Below are positions 16,760 to 25,991 of a stretch of 64,000 nt of DNA, piece after piece. The position numbers and the translations under genes are program-made. Location of the stretch: assembly GCF_016587355.1 (NCBI RefSeq), contig NZ_BNJF01000003.1, forward strand, positions 372,001 to 436,000, in the 5' to 3' direction. The notes beneath the pieces were generated by a model. That model was not told the origin of the DNA. It saw only the letters and a list, made by a program, of their open reading frames with translations, and did not search any database. Source of the DNA: Ktedonospora formicarum. Lineage in GTDB: Bacteria > Chloroflexota > Ktedonobacteria > Ktedonobacterales > Ktedonobacteraceae. How positions within the stretch are numbered: position 1 is the first letter of the stretch; each line of letters starts with the position of its first letter.

Positions 16760-17963
16760 TGGTGCATCCACCAAATTAACGGACATTGGCCGGGATGGCA
16801 ATCCCAGATGAACGACGATGGCGATGACGCCGCCTTCGCCCCCAAACGAAAGGATGACGATGAGCGTTCCAGTAAACTGTCGCTCGATCAATAGCATCGC
16901 AGACCTGTTCCCAGGTCTCGAAGCGCCGCCCTTTGAGCGCCAGGGAACGCAGCGTTTTCCACCAGGGCTCAATCAGGTTCAAGTAAGCGGCATAGATCGG
17001 CTGGAAGACGAATTCCCAACGCGGATACTGCAAAGCAAACAGCAGGACATCGGTTGCCCGATGCATTGCCAGATTATCCAAGATCGCGTAGATGCGTTCG
17101 ATGCTTTGGGGAACCCACTGCTCAACCTGGTTGAGAAAATCGATCCAGTTTTCCGTCGTTCGCCGGTCGTAGGGCCTCGTCAACGCCTCGCCAGTGGCAG
17201 GTTGAAAGGCACCAAAGATATACCCCTTGGCCCGGCGTCCATAGTCGATCTCCTGGCTGGCCCGCTCGGCGGGCTTGCCCTTCTCTGGAGCGGGCTGAGC
17301 ATGAACCAGTTTCTTCCCCAGAAAACTTTTCGCCGACTCAGGGCCCATTTCATCGAGATTCACGACGGTGCTCCTCTTTGGTGGAACCGTGTAGAGGGTG
17401 GTGATGACCCCCTTTTTTTGGCGAAGTCGGGATCAACCCGTTCGCCAAACCAATGCTCATCTTTGCGCCATCGCAGCCCTTCCGCCTGCAAGATTTCGTT
17501 GATCCGGCTGCGCTTGATGGCGATCCCTTTTTCCTCATTGAGGTACACCTCAAGCCGATCTAGGGTCCAGTGCCCAAAGGGCAAACCGAGGTCATCGGGC
17601 TTGGTAAGAGCGGTCGCCACCACGACTGAGACCTCCTGGGGACTATATGTTGGCGGTCGCCCGGTTCGGTCCTCATCAAAGAGTCCAGGTAATCCTGCCT
17701 CGTTAAAGCGATGGAGCCAGTTGCGCACGGTATTCTCCGCGACTCCTAACCGGGTTGCGATCTGGGGAACACGCTGTTGTTCGCTCGCCCATTGCACTAT
17801 CTTGGCTCTTTCTACCTGCCTTGCTGGCGCTGTTCTAGAACGGCTCAAATGCTCTATCATCTTGCTTTCTTCGTCAGTCATCGCTCGTACTTGTAAAATC
17901 TTTGGCATGGAACACCTCACTTTTGAGATGTTCCTATTTTACCATTACTTGGTGGATGCACCA
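16760..17963 (-). mobile_element. IS630-family insertion sequence (about 1.2 kb), complete
   Basis: The ends carry inverted TGGTGCATCCACCAA (16760 inward, and 17963 inward on the other strand). TTTAG is directly repeated outside both ends (16755-16759 and 17964-17968), consistent with insertion at TA. The element holds one transposase gene in two frames. It seems intact and recent. Confidence 0.85.
16776..17908 (-). CDS. IS630-family transposase, two frames joined by -1 frameshifting
   Basis: Frame A (17908-17360) holds the helix-turn-helix part (PQIATRLGVAENTVRNWLHRFNEAG) and frame B (to 16776) the catalytic DDE core: VNLDEMGP, ILDNLAMH and LNLIEPWW supply Asp, Asp and Glu. The frames overlap at GCC AAA AAA AGG GG near 17425, where a -1 slip continues as KKGVITTLYTVPPKRSTVVNLDE. 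Such A-run frameshifting is established for IS630 and other insertion sequences, so I treat this as a functional programmed event and not as decay. Start at ATG 17908 after GTGAGGTG. Confidence 0.88.
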
Positions 17964-18091
17964 TTTAGCCCACTCGCTTCTATGTATTCCTCTTGAATGC
18001 TTTCTCAAAGCATTCACCTACTAAAAAGCAGTCATGCATATTAACCCAACAATATGCCTAACACCTATTATATGCCATTTACAGAATATAA

Positions 18092-19827
18092 CCCACATTC
18101 CGCAGTTTTAATCTGAAAAAAAATAGAATTGTTGAGAGGCAGGCCCCAATAAAGAAAGGATCTGATGATGCAATGGTTGCAAGCGGAGGACAAGCGATTG
18201 CGTGGTGGCTGCGGTGCGGATGTGCAACAATTCAACGCCTTCAAAGCATTGGAAGACCCAGCGCATCGTCGGTCGAGCCGTGGGCTTGTTGACTTGATTG
18301 GGGATAGTTTGCCCAGTTGCCTCTAATTGCTCACGCAAGCGATGTTCCGCCAGACGGTACACCAACAAGGCAAGCACCATGATCAAGCTCAGGGCCACGA
18401 TGCGTTCTGGCTTTTTCACAAAAACCGAGGACGCCAGGAACAAGGGATCTTTCAGGAACCGGAAGCCCCGTTCGACGCTTCCCTGTTCCAGATACAGGTT
18501 GATCAACGCATCGTTGGATATCTCGGCTTCATCCACCACATTGCTGGCAATGACAAAGCAGGCTTTGCGCTGGGCGAAGGCCAACAGTTTGCTTTCGTTG
18601 AGGAGAACCTGGGGCGTGACACTCCAACGCACCCCGCTTGGCTGCGCATTGCGTGCAGGACGGCCTCGTCCTTCAAAAACCGCCTGGCTCTTCAGTTCCA
18701 TCGAGGCATCCAGCCACTGCGGCAGCCCTTTGAGACTTTGTTCCCAGGCCTGTTGCGCATCCTCTCGGCAGGCAAATGCCTTCGTGCTCACATGCCACAC
18801 CTTCTTGCTCCACATTTCCAGTTGCTTGTCGGCCTGCTTGCGCGCCGTCTGCAACGCTCGCTTGATCCCAGCATCACTGCGAACGATGATCCACCGCTCA
18901 GGCCCCTGAGGCAGATCCATGTGCTGCACGACCAGGTGACGAATTCCATCGGCACTGGGTTGCCACGCCTCCTCGTCTTGCATCACGGCGGCTTTGGCTT
19001 CTTTGCTCGTTTCGGGGACGCGACTGACCCACCGTACCCCAGTTTGATTGAGCTGGCGCATGTTCTCTGCACTGTAGAGGCCACTATCGGCCACGTAGAG
19101 CGGGTTTTCCTCGGGTTCTGTCTCTTGCAATTGGGCATGCAGGTCGGCAATCACCTTGATCAGGCTCTCTTTATCGCTGCGGTTGCCCGAAAGCGGCTGC
19201 AAAAAGAGCGGAATATCCCCTTGATGGGTGGTCGCCAGAGCCAGCATCCACTGTTTGAGATCTTCGCGATGATCGCGCGAGTAGCCATAGGTGACTGCAA
19301 TGACGTGCTCATGTTCCTGCTCGGTTTCATAGGCTCCATTCACCGAAAACGAGGTCGTATCCACATGCACGTGCTGGGCTGTTATCCCAAAACGTTGCCG
19401 GGCCTGATGGGCAATGCCAGCGAACACCGTGGTCACATCGTGCTCATAGAGCCAATCAAGGGTACGTCCCAGGCAATCATCATTGAGCATGTCCGCGCTG
19501 ATGCCGGCTCCCAAGAGGTGCGCGACCGGTTTATTTTCGAAGAATTGTGGCACCAGATAGAGCTGACGATTGGCAAAGCCCAATCCATTGAGAATCATGG
19601 CGACAGTGGAGGTCCCGTAACTCACTGCGCGCTGTTGGTTGGGTTCCAAGGCATCCAACCACTGCGCCAAGCCCAATTCCTGGCACACGCCCGCCACAAT
19701 GCCCAAATGGTCCAAACGTTCGTTCTGGTAATCCTCAGCTCGTTGCATGCTTTTTCTACTCCTTGCGCGTTCTGAGATTACCTTATCCAATTTCAGTTTT
19801 CCTGTCAATTACCCTGCGGAATGTGGG
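18092..19827 (-). mobile_element. IS1634-family insertion sequence (1736 bp), complete
   Basis: Inverted CCCACATTCCGCAG ends lie at 18092-18105 and 19814-19827. ATATAA is directly repeated immediately outside (18086-18091 and 19828-19833), a 6-bp target duplication of the size known for this family. It sits only about 125 bases from the IS630 element. Confidence 0.88.
18108..19748 (-). CDS. IS1634-family transposase
   Basis: A 546-aa DDE transposase of the IS4-like superfamily. Visible active-site motifs are HVDTTSFSVNG, PLYVADSGLYS and QGSVERGFRFLKDP, with the family segment YGYSRDHREDLKQWML after the first Asp. ATG 19748 is preferred because AAGGAG lies 10 bases upstream; a TTG at 19808 would extend it 20 residues. 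The frame is uninterrupted and the element has intact ends, so it may be active. Confidence 0.92.
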   Translation of the reverse strand: MQRAEDYQNERLDHLGIVAGVCQELGLAQWLDALEPNQQRAVSYGTSTVAMILNGLGFANRQLYLVPQFFENKPVAHLLGAGISADMLNDDCLGRTLDWLYEHDVTTVFAGIAHQARQRFGITAQHVHVDTTSFSVNGAYETEQEHEHVIAVTYGYSRDHREDLKQWMLALATTHQGDIPLFLQPLSGNRSDKESLIKVIADLHAQLQETEPEENPLYVADSGLYSAENMRQLNQTGVRWVSRVPETSKEAKAAVMQDEEAWQPSADGIRHLVVQHMDLPQGPERWIIVRSDAGIKRALQTARKQADKQLEMWSKKVWHVSTKAFACREDAQQAWEQSLKGLPQWLDASMELKSQAVFEGRGRPARNAQPSGVRWSVTPQVLLNESKLLAFAQRKACFVIASNVVDEAEISNDALINLYLEQGSVERGFRFLKDPLFLASSVFVKKPERIVALSLIMVLALLVYRLAEHRLREQLEATGQTIPNQVNKPTARPTMRWVFQCFEGVELLHIRTAATTQSLVLRLQPLHHQILSLLGPASQQFYFFSD

Positions 19828-19833
19828 ATATAA

Positions 19834-20219
19834 TACAACAAACCTAATATTTCGCACAAAAACAATAATATACATGTTTAATCCAAATTTTCCCGCTAAT
19901 GCAACACATAAAAATACATCGCAGCAGATTTATTCATCATCGTGAAAAACGATACTCTCTCTGCCCCCGACACCAAACAGAGTGCAGGCTAACGCCTCAA
20001 GAATGGGAATTGCTAAAGTAACTTATGGGTAGTGCTTGCTGAAATCGTCTGAAGCACATTGCCTGAGAGAAAGAATTTTCTTGCCTTCCAAACCAACGAT
20101 GCAGATTTTCCGAGGAAAGCAAGTGGAAGCAGTACACCTATGATCAACGGAGCCTTATCAAGGCTAGCATGTTCTCACACATACGCGTGTCTCCGGGATC
20201 AAAAAGACCAGGATTCATG
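19834..20219. other. Intergenic, no gene seen
   Basis: AT-rich first third, then ordinary composition; no open frame with a good start and no repeats found except the operator that follows. Confidence 0.4.
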
Positions 20220-20254
20220 TTATTGATAATATCAATAATTGATATTATCAATAA
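20220..20254. promoter_or_regulatory. 35-bp palindromic operator before MarR gene
   Basis: TTATTGATAATATCAA and its complement flank a short centre; only the central base pair breaks symmetry. ATTGATA is repeated within each arm. It lies 61 bases before the MarR gene start and is a probable autoregulatory site. Confidence 0.7.
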
Positions 20255-20315
20255 AAAAGGTACCACCTACTCCCAAAGCGCGAACATGACAGAGAACTCG
20301 GAGGCACAGTGACAA

Positions 20316-20750
20316 ATGGCTGTTCTTGAGGATACCTTCTTTCAACAATTGGCGGCTGTCTGTTCTGAATCCAGACACGCCTTTGATCGTCATGTTGGCA
20401 TGAGTCAGCTCCGACGGCAACTGCTGATCCTGTTGTCCGAGCTCGGCGAGATGAGCCATGCTGCTTTACAGCACCACTTAGCCATTGATGGAGCCACGAT
20501 TACTCGTCTGGTCAAGCAATTTGAGTCCGAAGGAGTACTCAGCCGTCGCCTCGATCCCCAGGATAATCGCTACACGCTCGTCTCTTTGACGGGTTCTGGT
20601 CAGCAAACCGTTGCTGCCCTGAGCGCGTCACACCGCCTCTTTCAGACACAGCTCCTTGCTAATATCCCCAAAGAAGAGCAAGAGACGGCGCGACGCGTTC
20701 TCCAACACGTACGTGCCAACATACGCACGCTTCAGGGTGAGCAACCATAA
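20316..20750 (+). CDS. MarR-family transcriptional regulator
   Basis: A 144-aa winged-helix regulator. Helix-turn-helix MSHAALQHHLAIDGATITRLVKQFESEGVLSRR and wing DPQDNRYTLVSLTGSGQ are typical. GGAGG lies 11 bases before the ATG. The 35-bp palindrome upstream is probably its own operator. The gene that should be its target, just downstream, is only a fragment, so its original role may be lost. Confidence 0.9.
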   Translation: MAVLEDTFFQQLAAVCSESRHAFDRHVGMSQLRRQLLILLSELGEMSHAALQHHLAIDGATITRLVKQFESEGVLSRRLDPQDNRYTLVSLTGSGQQTVAALSASHRLFQTQLLANIPKEEQETARRVLQHVRANIRTLQGEQP

Positions 20751-20754
20751 GTGC

Positions 20755-20955
20755 ATGGGCAGTACACAAGCAATCGATCAAAAAGACAAGCATCATTCAG
20801 CGGAAGGCAACAAAGTCGCGCTACGAGTCACCGTTCACGGCGTTCCCACGCCTCCGGGAGAGCCTCTCCCTCTTATTCTGGAGATTTTTCGCATCGAAAA
20901 CGGACGCGTAGCCGAAATCTGGGGAGCTGGAACATTGCGCAGACCCGATGCATAA
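20755..20955 (+). pseudogene. SnoaL-like / NTF2-fold C-terminal fragment
   Basis: The frame ends AEGNKVALRVTVHGVPTPPG...LILEIFRIENGRVAEIWGAG, matching the last two strands of SnoaL-like polyketide-cyclase or ester-cyclase proteins (GDKVA-R, IFR--DGKI-E-W). Only about 55 of the usual 130 residues remain, and no proper start precedes it. It directly follows the MarR gene and was probably its regulated partner. Confidence 0.5.
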
Positions 20956-21044
20956 CCTATCCCGCAGATAGGCGATACATGGAGAGGAGTGAGCACATAC
21001 TGCCAAAACCCAGGCGAGAAGCCCTTCCCCCTGTCCAGCCCAAC

Positions 21045-22001
21045 CTATCTTCTGGTTCGTTCTCCGAAGCCGTGCCGAACTTCCCGCAACCGTTGCACGT
21101 CGCGCATCGGGGGAGCACCGAAGAGGCCTTTGTACTCACGATTGAAGTGGGAGGCATCCTGATAGCCCACGCGATAGGCCGCTACTTGAGCATCGAGGTC
21201 TTCCGAGAGCATCAGACGTCGTGCCTCCTGGAGTCGCAACTGCTTCTGGAATTGCAGAGGGCTCAGCGTTGTGACGGCTTTGAAGTGGTGGTGGAATGCT
21301 GAGATGCTCATACCCAGTTCGTGCGCGAGAGTCTCAACGCGCAGTGGCTGGTCGAAGTTTTGACGGAGTCGCGCAACTGCTTGGCTGATATGGGAGGTAT
21401 AGCCATCCTGAATCGCCAGGTGCCGGAGTCTGCCGCCCTGTCCTCCCTTTAGAAGCCGATACATAATTTCCCGTGTGATCAGTGGCTGAAGAATCGGCGC
21501 TTCGTCAGGGGTATCCAAGAGCCTGGCAAGCCGAACGATGGCATCCAGCAGATGGACATCAAACAGGCTGACGTCAATGGCCCTCATATGAGCAGTGCCG
21601 GGAGGCAACGTGTAACTCGCCTCAAGCATCACTGCACTGACAAGGGTGGGGTCCAGTTCCAGGCGAAGACCGAGGTAGGGCCGCTCCTTCGAGGCTTCCA
21701 AGACCTGAGCGATATCAGGCATTTCGACGGTGATAAGCAGGTAATGCATGGGATCGTACTGGTAGCGGCTCTCACCGAAAAGCACCTCTTTGCTTCCCTG
21801 AACAGTGACACACAAGGATGGCTCAAGGACACTGTGATGCTGCTTGAAAGGGGTGGAGGAGCGGGACAGATGCAGTCCCTGGAGCGGCTGGTAGGTTCCA
21901 TCGAAACTGATGGCCTGCCCAATTCGCTCACTCAGTTCTTCGCGATTGGCTGCGAGCCTCTTCGCTTCGCGTTCTGCAGGCTTGTGGATCATGACACTCA
22001 T
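21045..22001 (-). CDS. AraC-family regulator with AraC_N domain
   Basis: A 318-aa protein. Residues about 35-190 match the cupin-like AraC_N domain (SVLEPSLCVTVQGSKEVLFGE). The C-terminal 100 residues hold two helix-turn-helix units (LRVETLAHELGMSISAFHHHFKAVTTLSPLQFQKQ and VAAYRVGYQDASHFNREYKGLFG). GAGG is present before ATG 22001. It is divergent from an aldo/keto reductase gene, which it very likely controls; this AraC_N/AKR pairing is common in soil bacteria. Confidence 0.92.
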   Translation of the reverse strand: MSVMIHKPAEREAKRLAANREELSERIGQAISFDGTYQPLQGLHLSRSSTPFKQHHSVLEPSLCVTVQGSKEVLFGESRYQYDPMHYLLITVEMPDIAQVLEASKERPYLGLRLELDPTLVSAVMLEASYTLPPGTAHMRAIDVSLFDVHLLDAIVRLARLLDTPDEAPILQPLITREIMYRLLKGGQGGRLRHLAIQDGYTSHISQAVARLRQNFDQPLRVETLAHELGMSISAFHHHFKAVTTLSPLQFQKQLRLQEARRLMLSEDLDAQVAAYRVGYQDASHFNREYKGLFGAPPMRDVQRLREVRHGFGERTRR

Positions 22002-22258
22002 CGGAACCTCTCCTCTGGTTTATCGCTGGCAGGTCTGGAAGACGTGCAGAATCAGACAATCATTGGCGAGAATCATTCTATCACTCGGTATGAAGGTGCG
22101 TCTATAATGACCACCAGGGGAGCAGGTAGCAACCTCGAACAGCTCTCGGGCGAGCCTCCGAAGAGCAAAGGAGAAGGACTGAGAGAGATGGAACTGAAAG
22201 AGGTTCTTCCATATCTGGCGTTCTATGCTGGCTAACCAACTATCCAAAGGAGAGAGAT

Positions 22259-23227
22259 ATGGAGTACAAACAGTTAGGCAAATCAGGGTTGAAAGTTTCA
22301 CGGATCATTTTGGGCTGTATGGGTTTTGGTGACCCCTCACTTGACACGTATAACGCGCTTAAATGGGCGATCGGGATCGACGAGGCTCGGCCCATTCTTC
22401 AGCAAGCTCTGGAAGCGGGGATTACGACGTTTGATACGGCTAACTCATATTCGCTCGGTGTCAGTGAGGAGATTGTCGGCCAAGTCCTCTTTGAACTGAC
22501 CAGGCGCGACGACGTAATTCTTGCGACCAAAGTCTTTTTTCCGATGGGGTCTGGTCCCAAAGATGCTGGACTCTCTCGGGGCGCTCTCTTTGCGCAAGTC
22601 GAGCAGAGTTTAAAGCGACTCAAGACGGACTACATCGACCTGTATCAGATTCATCGCTACGATCCCAACACCCCGATAGAAGAAACGCTGGAAGCCTTGC
22701 ACGATCTGGTGAAGAGCGGCAAAGTGCGCTACATCGGAGCAAGCAGTATGCACGCCTGGCAGTTTGTTCAAGCGCAGTATGTGGCTGATTTGCATGGCTG
22801 GACCCGCTTTGTCTCGATGCAAGACCATTACAACTTGCTCATGCGCGAAGAAGAACGGGAAATGGTGCCGTTCTGTCTCGACCAGGGGATTGGGGTGATC
22901 CCGTGGAGTCCGCTGGCGCGAGGCCTATTAACTCACGAGTGGAATGCACCAACCAAACGCAGTGCGACCGACCAGTTTACGAACCCCATCTACTCCAAGA
23001 CGGAGGAAGCCAACCAGCAGATCGTCGAGACCGTGAGAACTATTGCCCAAGAACGCCAGGTTCCCATGGCGCAAATCGCTCTGGCATGGCTGCTGCAGAA
23101 GGAGGCGGTGACTGCGCCTATTGTTGGTGCGACCAAACCACAGCATCTGACGGACGCTGTCGCGGCTGTTGAACTCAAACTGAGTGACGAAGAAATACGA
23201 CGGCTCGAAGCACCTTCCATCCCCTAG
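22259..23227 (+). CDS. Aldo/keto reductase
   Basis: A 322-aa NADPH-dependent (alpha/beta)8 barrel reductase. The catalytic tetrad can be placed: Asp and Tyr in TFDTANSYSLGVSEE, Lys in ILATKVF and His in YQIHRYDPNTP. The cofactor-binding end PIVGATKPQHLTDAV is present. AAAGGAGAGAG precedes the ATG. The substrate is unknown. After the TAG stop the same frame stays open for 31 codons, which may be a trace of a longer ancestral end or of another gene. Divergent AraC gene upstream. Confidence 0.9.
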   Translation: MEYKQLGKSGLKVSRIILGCMGFGDPSLDTYNALKWAIGIDEARPILQQALEAGITTFDTANSYSLGVSEEIVGQVLFELTRRDDVILATKVFFPMGSGPKDAGLSRGALFAQVEQSLKRLKTDYIDLYQIHRYDPNTPIEETLEALHDLVKSGKVRYIGASSMHAWQFVQAQYVADLHGWTRFVSMQDHYNLLMREEEREMVPFCLDQGIGVIPWSPLARGLLTHEWNAPTKRSATDQFTNPIYSKTEEANQQIVETVRTIAQERQVPMAQIALAWLLQKEAVTAPIVGATKPQHLTDAVAAVELKLSDEEIRRLEAPSIP

Positions 23228-23366
23228 CATCCGGGCCGCGTTTTTAGTGATCAGGAACCATTTGCTGGTCTGACCGTTGACTGGATGGAACAGGAAAGCT
23301 TTGAACATGACCAGGCCGAATAAAAGGAAACCGTCATAAATAGGCCCGGCACTAGAGGGATAAAAA

Positions 23367-23602
23367 GAAGAAGCCTGTAACCAGGAGGGGAAACAGGCTT
23401 CTTCTCATACGTAAAATGAATCTCGAAAATGCTAACATGCGGGATTCTACTTTCAGTATACTCATCCTTGCAAATCAAACAAAAAGAAGGCCCCTGGTTT
23501 TGATTCCAAGGGCCTTCCATATACAACATGAACTATCTCTTTTCTCACTATAGCCCTCCCCACAAAAAGAGAGTAACTACCGGGGTATTGGTAGTACTCT
23601 CT
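23367..23602 (-). terminator. Three consecutive minus-strand hairpins with T-runs
   Basis: Stems at 23568-23602, 23486-23517 and 23367-23404 are each followed on the minus strand by four or five T. They are GC-rich with 8-14-bp arms. They lie 290-520 bases downstream of the Cys-rich peptide gene and could end its transcript; the last could also serve the aldo/keto reductase from the other side. Confidence 0.6.
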
Positions 23603-23891
23603 TTAACACAAGCTTTTGTGTTGAAAATAACATAACATTTTGTTGCACGAAATGTGACACATCGGATCAGGTGGAATGCAAGAAGAAATGGCAGTTCTGG
23701 CGCGCGTCATAATTTCCTAGATACCAGCGGAACGCGGGCGAACCGTGCCATGCACGCGCCAGGTTGGCGTGCACACGTCGCGACTCCACCCGCGTTCGTC
23801 TTGCTCGATGTTGTGCCCATTCCGTGATGGGCAGCGAAGCCCGCTGATTCAGAGGATCATGGGCAGAGCGTCATCGCTGCTACTCCTTGGA
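23603..23891. other. GC-rich region downstream of peptide gene
   Basis: The stretch 23720-23890 is much richer in G+C than the surroundings, like the peptide gene itself. On the minus strand AAGGAG is followed by an ATG with a stop after five codons; the same frame is then open for about 49 more codons. A second short gene that has been disrupted is possible. A hairpin GCACGCGCC...GGCGTGC lies at about 23753-23772. Confidence 0.35.
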
Positions 23892-24119
23892 TCATTCCTT
23901 CTCGCCACAGCAGCACCTGGTGCCGCCCTTCCCATTGGGCCGCTTGCTACCGCAGCCGCTGTGGGCGCCGATGCCGCACGCACCGCAGTACATGGCCGGC
24001 GAAGGGCTGGTGCCCATGTACCCAGTTTCGCCGATCAGCTCGGCGATGATGCCGCCGAACTTCTTCTTCACCTCCTCCTCGGGCAGCGCCTCAGCGAGGA
24101 GTGTTTGGGAAGTACACAT
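23892..24119 (-). CDS. Cys/Gly-rich small peptide, possible RiPP precursor
   Basis: A 75-aa product from ATG 24119, with GGGAGGG 6 bases upstream. The first half is leader-like and acidic/helical (LLAEALPEEEVKKKFGGIIA). The second half is rich in Cys, Gly and Ser (YCGACGIGAHSGCGSKRPNG then RCCCGEKE), with Cys at 2, 45, 48, 56, 69, 70 and 71. Codons end almost always in G or C, unlike neighbours, which supports real coding and suggests transfer. The layout resembles a ribosomally made, modified peptide precursor, but no modification enzyme is adjacent and the GCG motif is not one I can assign. A zinc-binding miniprotein is an alternative. Confidence 0.5.
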   Translation of the reverse strand: MCTSQTLLAEALPEEEVKKKFGGIIAELIGETGYMGTSPSPAMYCGACGIGAHSGCGSKRPNGKGGTRCCCGEKE

Positions 24120-24578
24120 CGCACTTCCCTCCCTTCTTGGGATCGGTTGGATGGAACAAAACACGAGCAATCGGTTTGGCCAATCCTTCTCTGTTGCTGA
24201 AGGAGGTTCATCTGAACGAGACAAGCGGCCAACTCATCTTATGGTTCCTCCTGTCTCCTCCGCGATGTCTCAACGATCAAGACACACGAAGGAACTGCGT
24301 ACGGGGATGAACCAGAACCCGGTCATCTGCCAACTCGCGTGCAAGTTGAGAGATGACAACCAATTCACTCAGACCACCAGTATAACAAGTGCGAGTCATC
24401 AGAAAACAAACGCAAATGATCCCCCTGGCTCAATCCCATTGAACCAAAGTGGGTCCATGGCAAGCGGAACGTGGTCAAGCTCAATGGCCTGCTTTCTGCC
24501 CATCTATAATCTTGCACCAGGCTGGCTGCTTCGCACTACAATCTATAAGAGACGCTTTATCGACGAAAGGATTTCGCT
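24120..24578. other. Intergenic; promoter space for divergent genes
   Basis: About 460 bases between the minus-strand peptide gene and the plus-strand MFS gene. Several overlapping open frames exist but none looks coding. It should hold promoters in both directions; I could not pick one with confidence. Confidence 0.4.
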
Positions 24579-25991
24579 ATGCAGCCGCTCACAAAGCGCT
24601 TTACAGATATATTGGAAAATTATCGTTTCTCACGCCCCTTCTGGCTTCTTGCCGCAGGATCATTTATCAATCGAGCAGGCCGCTTTGTTGCGCCTTTCTT
24701 CGCTATATACCTCACATCATCCCTGCATTTCACGATCAGCGAAGCAACACTGGTCATCTCGATTATGGGCCTGGGATCGCTGGCCTCGGGCATATGTGGT
24801 GGTGTGCTCTCAGACATTATTGGACGCAGACCAACCATCCTGATAAGCCTGCTCATAGGTGCGGGTATTCTACTGGCTCTGGGATTTGCGTCACACATTG
24901 TACTTATCACTGGACTAGCTTTGCTATATACGTTTTTCGCCGACCTTGCTGCGCCAGCGATATCGGCGGCGGTCGCCGATACAACGCCCACTCAGAAGCT
25001 TCCTCAAGCCTATAGCCTGCGTTATTGGACAAACAATATCGGGTCAGCGATAGGCCCGGTCCTGGCGGGCCTACTGGCCCCAATCTCATATCTGCTACTC
25101 TTCCTGGGGGATGCGCTAACAACCTTTTGCTTTAGCCTCCTGATCTGGTTTGGGCTACCTGAGACGCATCAGCCACGCAAGGCCGCCACCAAAGAGCATG
25201 TAGACAATCGACAGCATCTCAGCATCGCTCTGAGCGATCCCTGGCTATGGAGTTACGCACTCCTGGCCTTCCTCTTCGATTGTGTGTATATGCAATCCAT
25301 GACTGCGATACCGCTGGATATGCAGGCACACACACTGAGTCCATTCGCATATGGCTCCATCATGGGAATCAGTGCCGTGGAGGTCGTCCTGATCAGCTTA
25401 CCTGTGACTGCGCTCTGCAACCGTTTTTTTCCCAACACCTCGCTGAGTATTGCGGCGCTGTTACTGGGAATTGGTATGGGCCTCTTTAGCATGCTACATA
25501 CCTATCAAGGCTTTTTGCTGGGCGTCGCCATCTGGACCCTTGGCGAGATACCATACTTCCCCACCTCGGTCGCCATCATCGCGGATATATCGCCAGCACA
25601 CCTACGTGGCACGTACCAGGGCATATTCCAGACGATACGCGCCGTAGCGGTAGTGGTCGCGCCCGGGCTAGGTGGCTTTGTCATGCAGCAATTCAATGCT
25701 GCCTTCCTCTGGCAAATCTGCTTTGTGATTGGGCTGCTGGTCGCAACAGGCTACTTTGCGGTAGGACGTTTACATCATCGCTATAAAAGCCGCGCCGTGT
25801 TGCCAGTTAACAATAACAATCACGCACTGCCCTTCCCCAAGAGTCTACCATCTTCCGAAAAGTCTACCATTCTCGTGAAGGGTCTACCATTGCATATTGA
25901 TGAGCCCCAACACGCGCAGGCACATACGCACGCACGCGGTGAATTCACTCATTCACTCAATTCACTCCCATCACCCAAAAATATAAAGTAA
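24579..25991 (+). CDS. MFS transporter
   Basis: A 470-aa member of the major facilitator superfamily with about 12 hydrophobic helices to about residue 400. The loop 2-3 signature GGVLSDIIGRRPTI and the second-half equivalent near ISPAHLRGTYQG mark a drug:H+ antiporter-like (MdtH/YfcJ-type) exporter. AAAGGA precedes the ATG. The last 65 residues are a hydrophilic tail in which the DNA carries three copies of GTCTACCAT and short TTCACTCA repeats, so the original C-terminus may have been extended by repeats. Substrate unknown. Confidence 0.88.
   Translation: MQPLTKRFTDILENYRFSRPFWLLAAGSFINRAGRFVAPFFAIYLTSSLHFTISEATLVISIMGLGSLASGICGGVLSDIIGRRPTILISLLIGAGILLALGFASHIVLITGLALLYTFFADLAAPAISAAVADTTPTQKLPQAYSLRYWTNNIGSAIGPVLAGLLAPISYLLLFLGDALTTFCFSLLIWFGLPETHQPRKAATKEHVDNRQHLSIALSDPWLWSYALLAFLFDCVYMQSMTAIPLDMQAHTLSPFAYGSIMGISAVEVVLISLPVTALCNRFFPNTSLSIAALLLGIGMGLFSMLHTYQGFLLGVAIWTLGEIPYFPTSVAIIADISPAHLRGTYQGIFQTIRAVAVVVAPGLGGFVMQQFNAAFLWQICFVIGLLVATGYFAVGRLHHRYKSRAVLPVNNNNHALPFPKSLPSSEKSTILVKGLPLHIDEPQHAQAHTHARGEFTHSLNSLPSPKNIK

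Noticed and set aside
16818..17996. 392-codon plus-strand frame across the IS630 element
   Set aside because: Antisense to the transposase and crosses the element end; not a gene.
18327..19775. 482-codon open frame antisense to the IS1634 transposase
   Set aside because: Shadow of a well-supported transposase; sequence is low in normal protein features.
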